A stretch of DNA of 6,098 bases from CAZAQS01 sp964486825 (GTDB lineage: Bacteria > Chloroflexota > Anaerolineae > Anaerolineales > UBA4823). Below the pieces are notes generated by a model, which saw nothing but the letters and a program-made list of their open reading frames with translations, was not told the DNA's origin and did not search any database. The stretch covers positions 1 through 6,098 of the forward strand of contig CAZAQS010000283.1 of the NCBI GenBank assembly GCA_964486825.1. The letters are read 5' to 3'. The translations under genes and the position numbers were made by a program. Shown here one piece after another: positions 5,911-6,098 of this stretch; the stretch's first letter is position 1; each line of letters begins with the position of its first letter.

Positions 5911-5937
5911 CACAGATTACACATATTACGCAGATGA
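5911..5937. repeat. Short tandem repeat, three degenerate 9-bp units after the peptidase gene
   Basis: CACAGATTA, CACATATTA and CGCAGATGA follow one another directly, starting 11 bases after the peptidase stop. Sequences of the ACCACAGATTACAC kind recur between genes in many environmental genomes, and the nearby ACCACGAATGAAGG (5980-5993) has the same flavour. Function unknown. No intrinsic terminator is visible downstream of the peptidase gene. Confidence 0.45.
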
Positions 5938-6007
5938 GGTGAGGGAGGCTGGCCAGATAGATAAAGAGGGAGTAGGCCAACCACGAATGAAGGCAAAATG
6001 TATAAAA

Positions 6008-6049
6008 TTGTCCAGACGAATTGCGTTTGATATATTAATATGGTATAAA
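6008..6049 (+). promoter_or_regulatory. AT-rich promoter-like sequence pointing out of the right edge
   Basis: Two overlapping sigma70-like pairs occur: TTGTCC (6008-6013), 17 bases, TATATT (6031-6036); and TTGCGT (6021-6026), 17 bases, TATAAA (6044-6049), the latter with an extended TG at 6041-6042. A perfect palindrome ATATTAATAT (6032-6041) lies between the two -10s. The last 49 bases contain no start codon with a ribosome site, so any gene served lies beyond the window. AT-rich DNA gives chance matches easily. Confidence 0.3.
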
Positions 6050-6098
6050 GATATTAGAACAAATTAAGTCAGCGGGGATATTTCGAACACGAGAATAA

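Noticed and set aside
5947..5982. Possible terminator after the peptidase gene (GGCTGGCC ... GGCCAACC)
   Set aside because: The stem has a mismatch, the loop is about 20 bases and no T-run follows, so it does not qualify as an intrinsic terminator.
5987..6067. 26-codon plus-strand ORF starting MKAKCIKLS
   Set aside because: No ribosome site precedes the ATG, it overlaps promoter-like AT-rich DNA, and it resembles no family.

Overview
The window suggests a G+C-rich environmental bacterium. The gene content (a PadR/HAAS membrane cassette, a YSDG-type exported serine hydrolase, a winged-helix QxQ protein and an M32 carboxypeptidase) and the intergenic boilerplate repeats fit best with Chloroflexota, probably Anaerolineae-like. 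That placement comes from recalled family resemblance, not from a database search, so it is only moderately secure. No rRNA, tRNA, CRISPR array, insertion sequence or phage gene is visible. Apart from non-coding repeats, this looks like ordinary chromosomal DNA.

Layout. Positions 1-1164 (minus) hold an exported serine hydrolase of the beta-lactamase/PBP4* fold, cut by the left window edge. Only 27 bases separate it from an upstream winged-helix (HTH_42, AlkZ/YcaQ-like) protein at 1192-2298 (minus), so the two probably form one transcript. Positions 2299-2523 are a non-coding-looking gap. It carries a divergent promoter-like element, a very strong ribosome binding site in front of a 44-codon plus-strand ORF, and a perfect 10-bp stem-loop. 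Positions 2524-4087 (minus) are a tight three-gene operon: a PadR regulator, a HAAS-domain three-helix membrane protein (ATGA overlap) and a five-helix membrane protein of unknown role (14-base gap). Its promoter at 4105-4133 is strong (TTGACA, 17 bases, TATACA), and a palindrome overlapping the -10 is a likely PadR operator.

The divergent spacer 4088-4372 separates this operon from a plus-strand M32 metallocarboxypeptidase (4373-5899). The spacer contains a 49-bp-period G-rich direct repeat with nested inverted arms, a small perfect hairpin and a possible extended -10 for the peptidase gene. After 5899 there is no gene. That stretch has a short 9-bp-period repeat and then an AT-rich end with a promoter-like sequence pointing out of the window.

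The PadR-HAAS-membrane operon is the most coherent unit: a small repressor controlling a membrane pair, as in many PadR cassettes that respond to envelope or drug stress. The peptidase and the HTH_42/serine hydrolase pair have no obvious functional link to it. I see no clear evidence of a new defence or mobile system. The most interesting items are the divergently driven 44-codon ORF with its hairpin, the nested palindromic repeat between padR and the peptidase, and an altered third zinc-ligand motif in the M32 enzyme.
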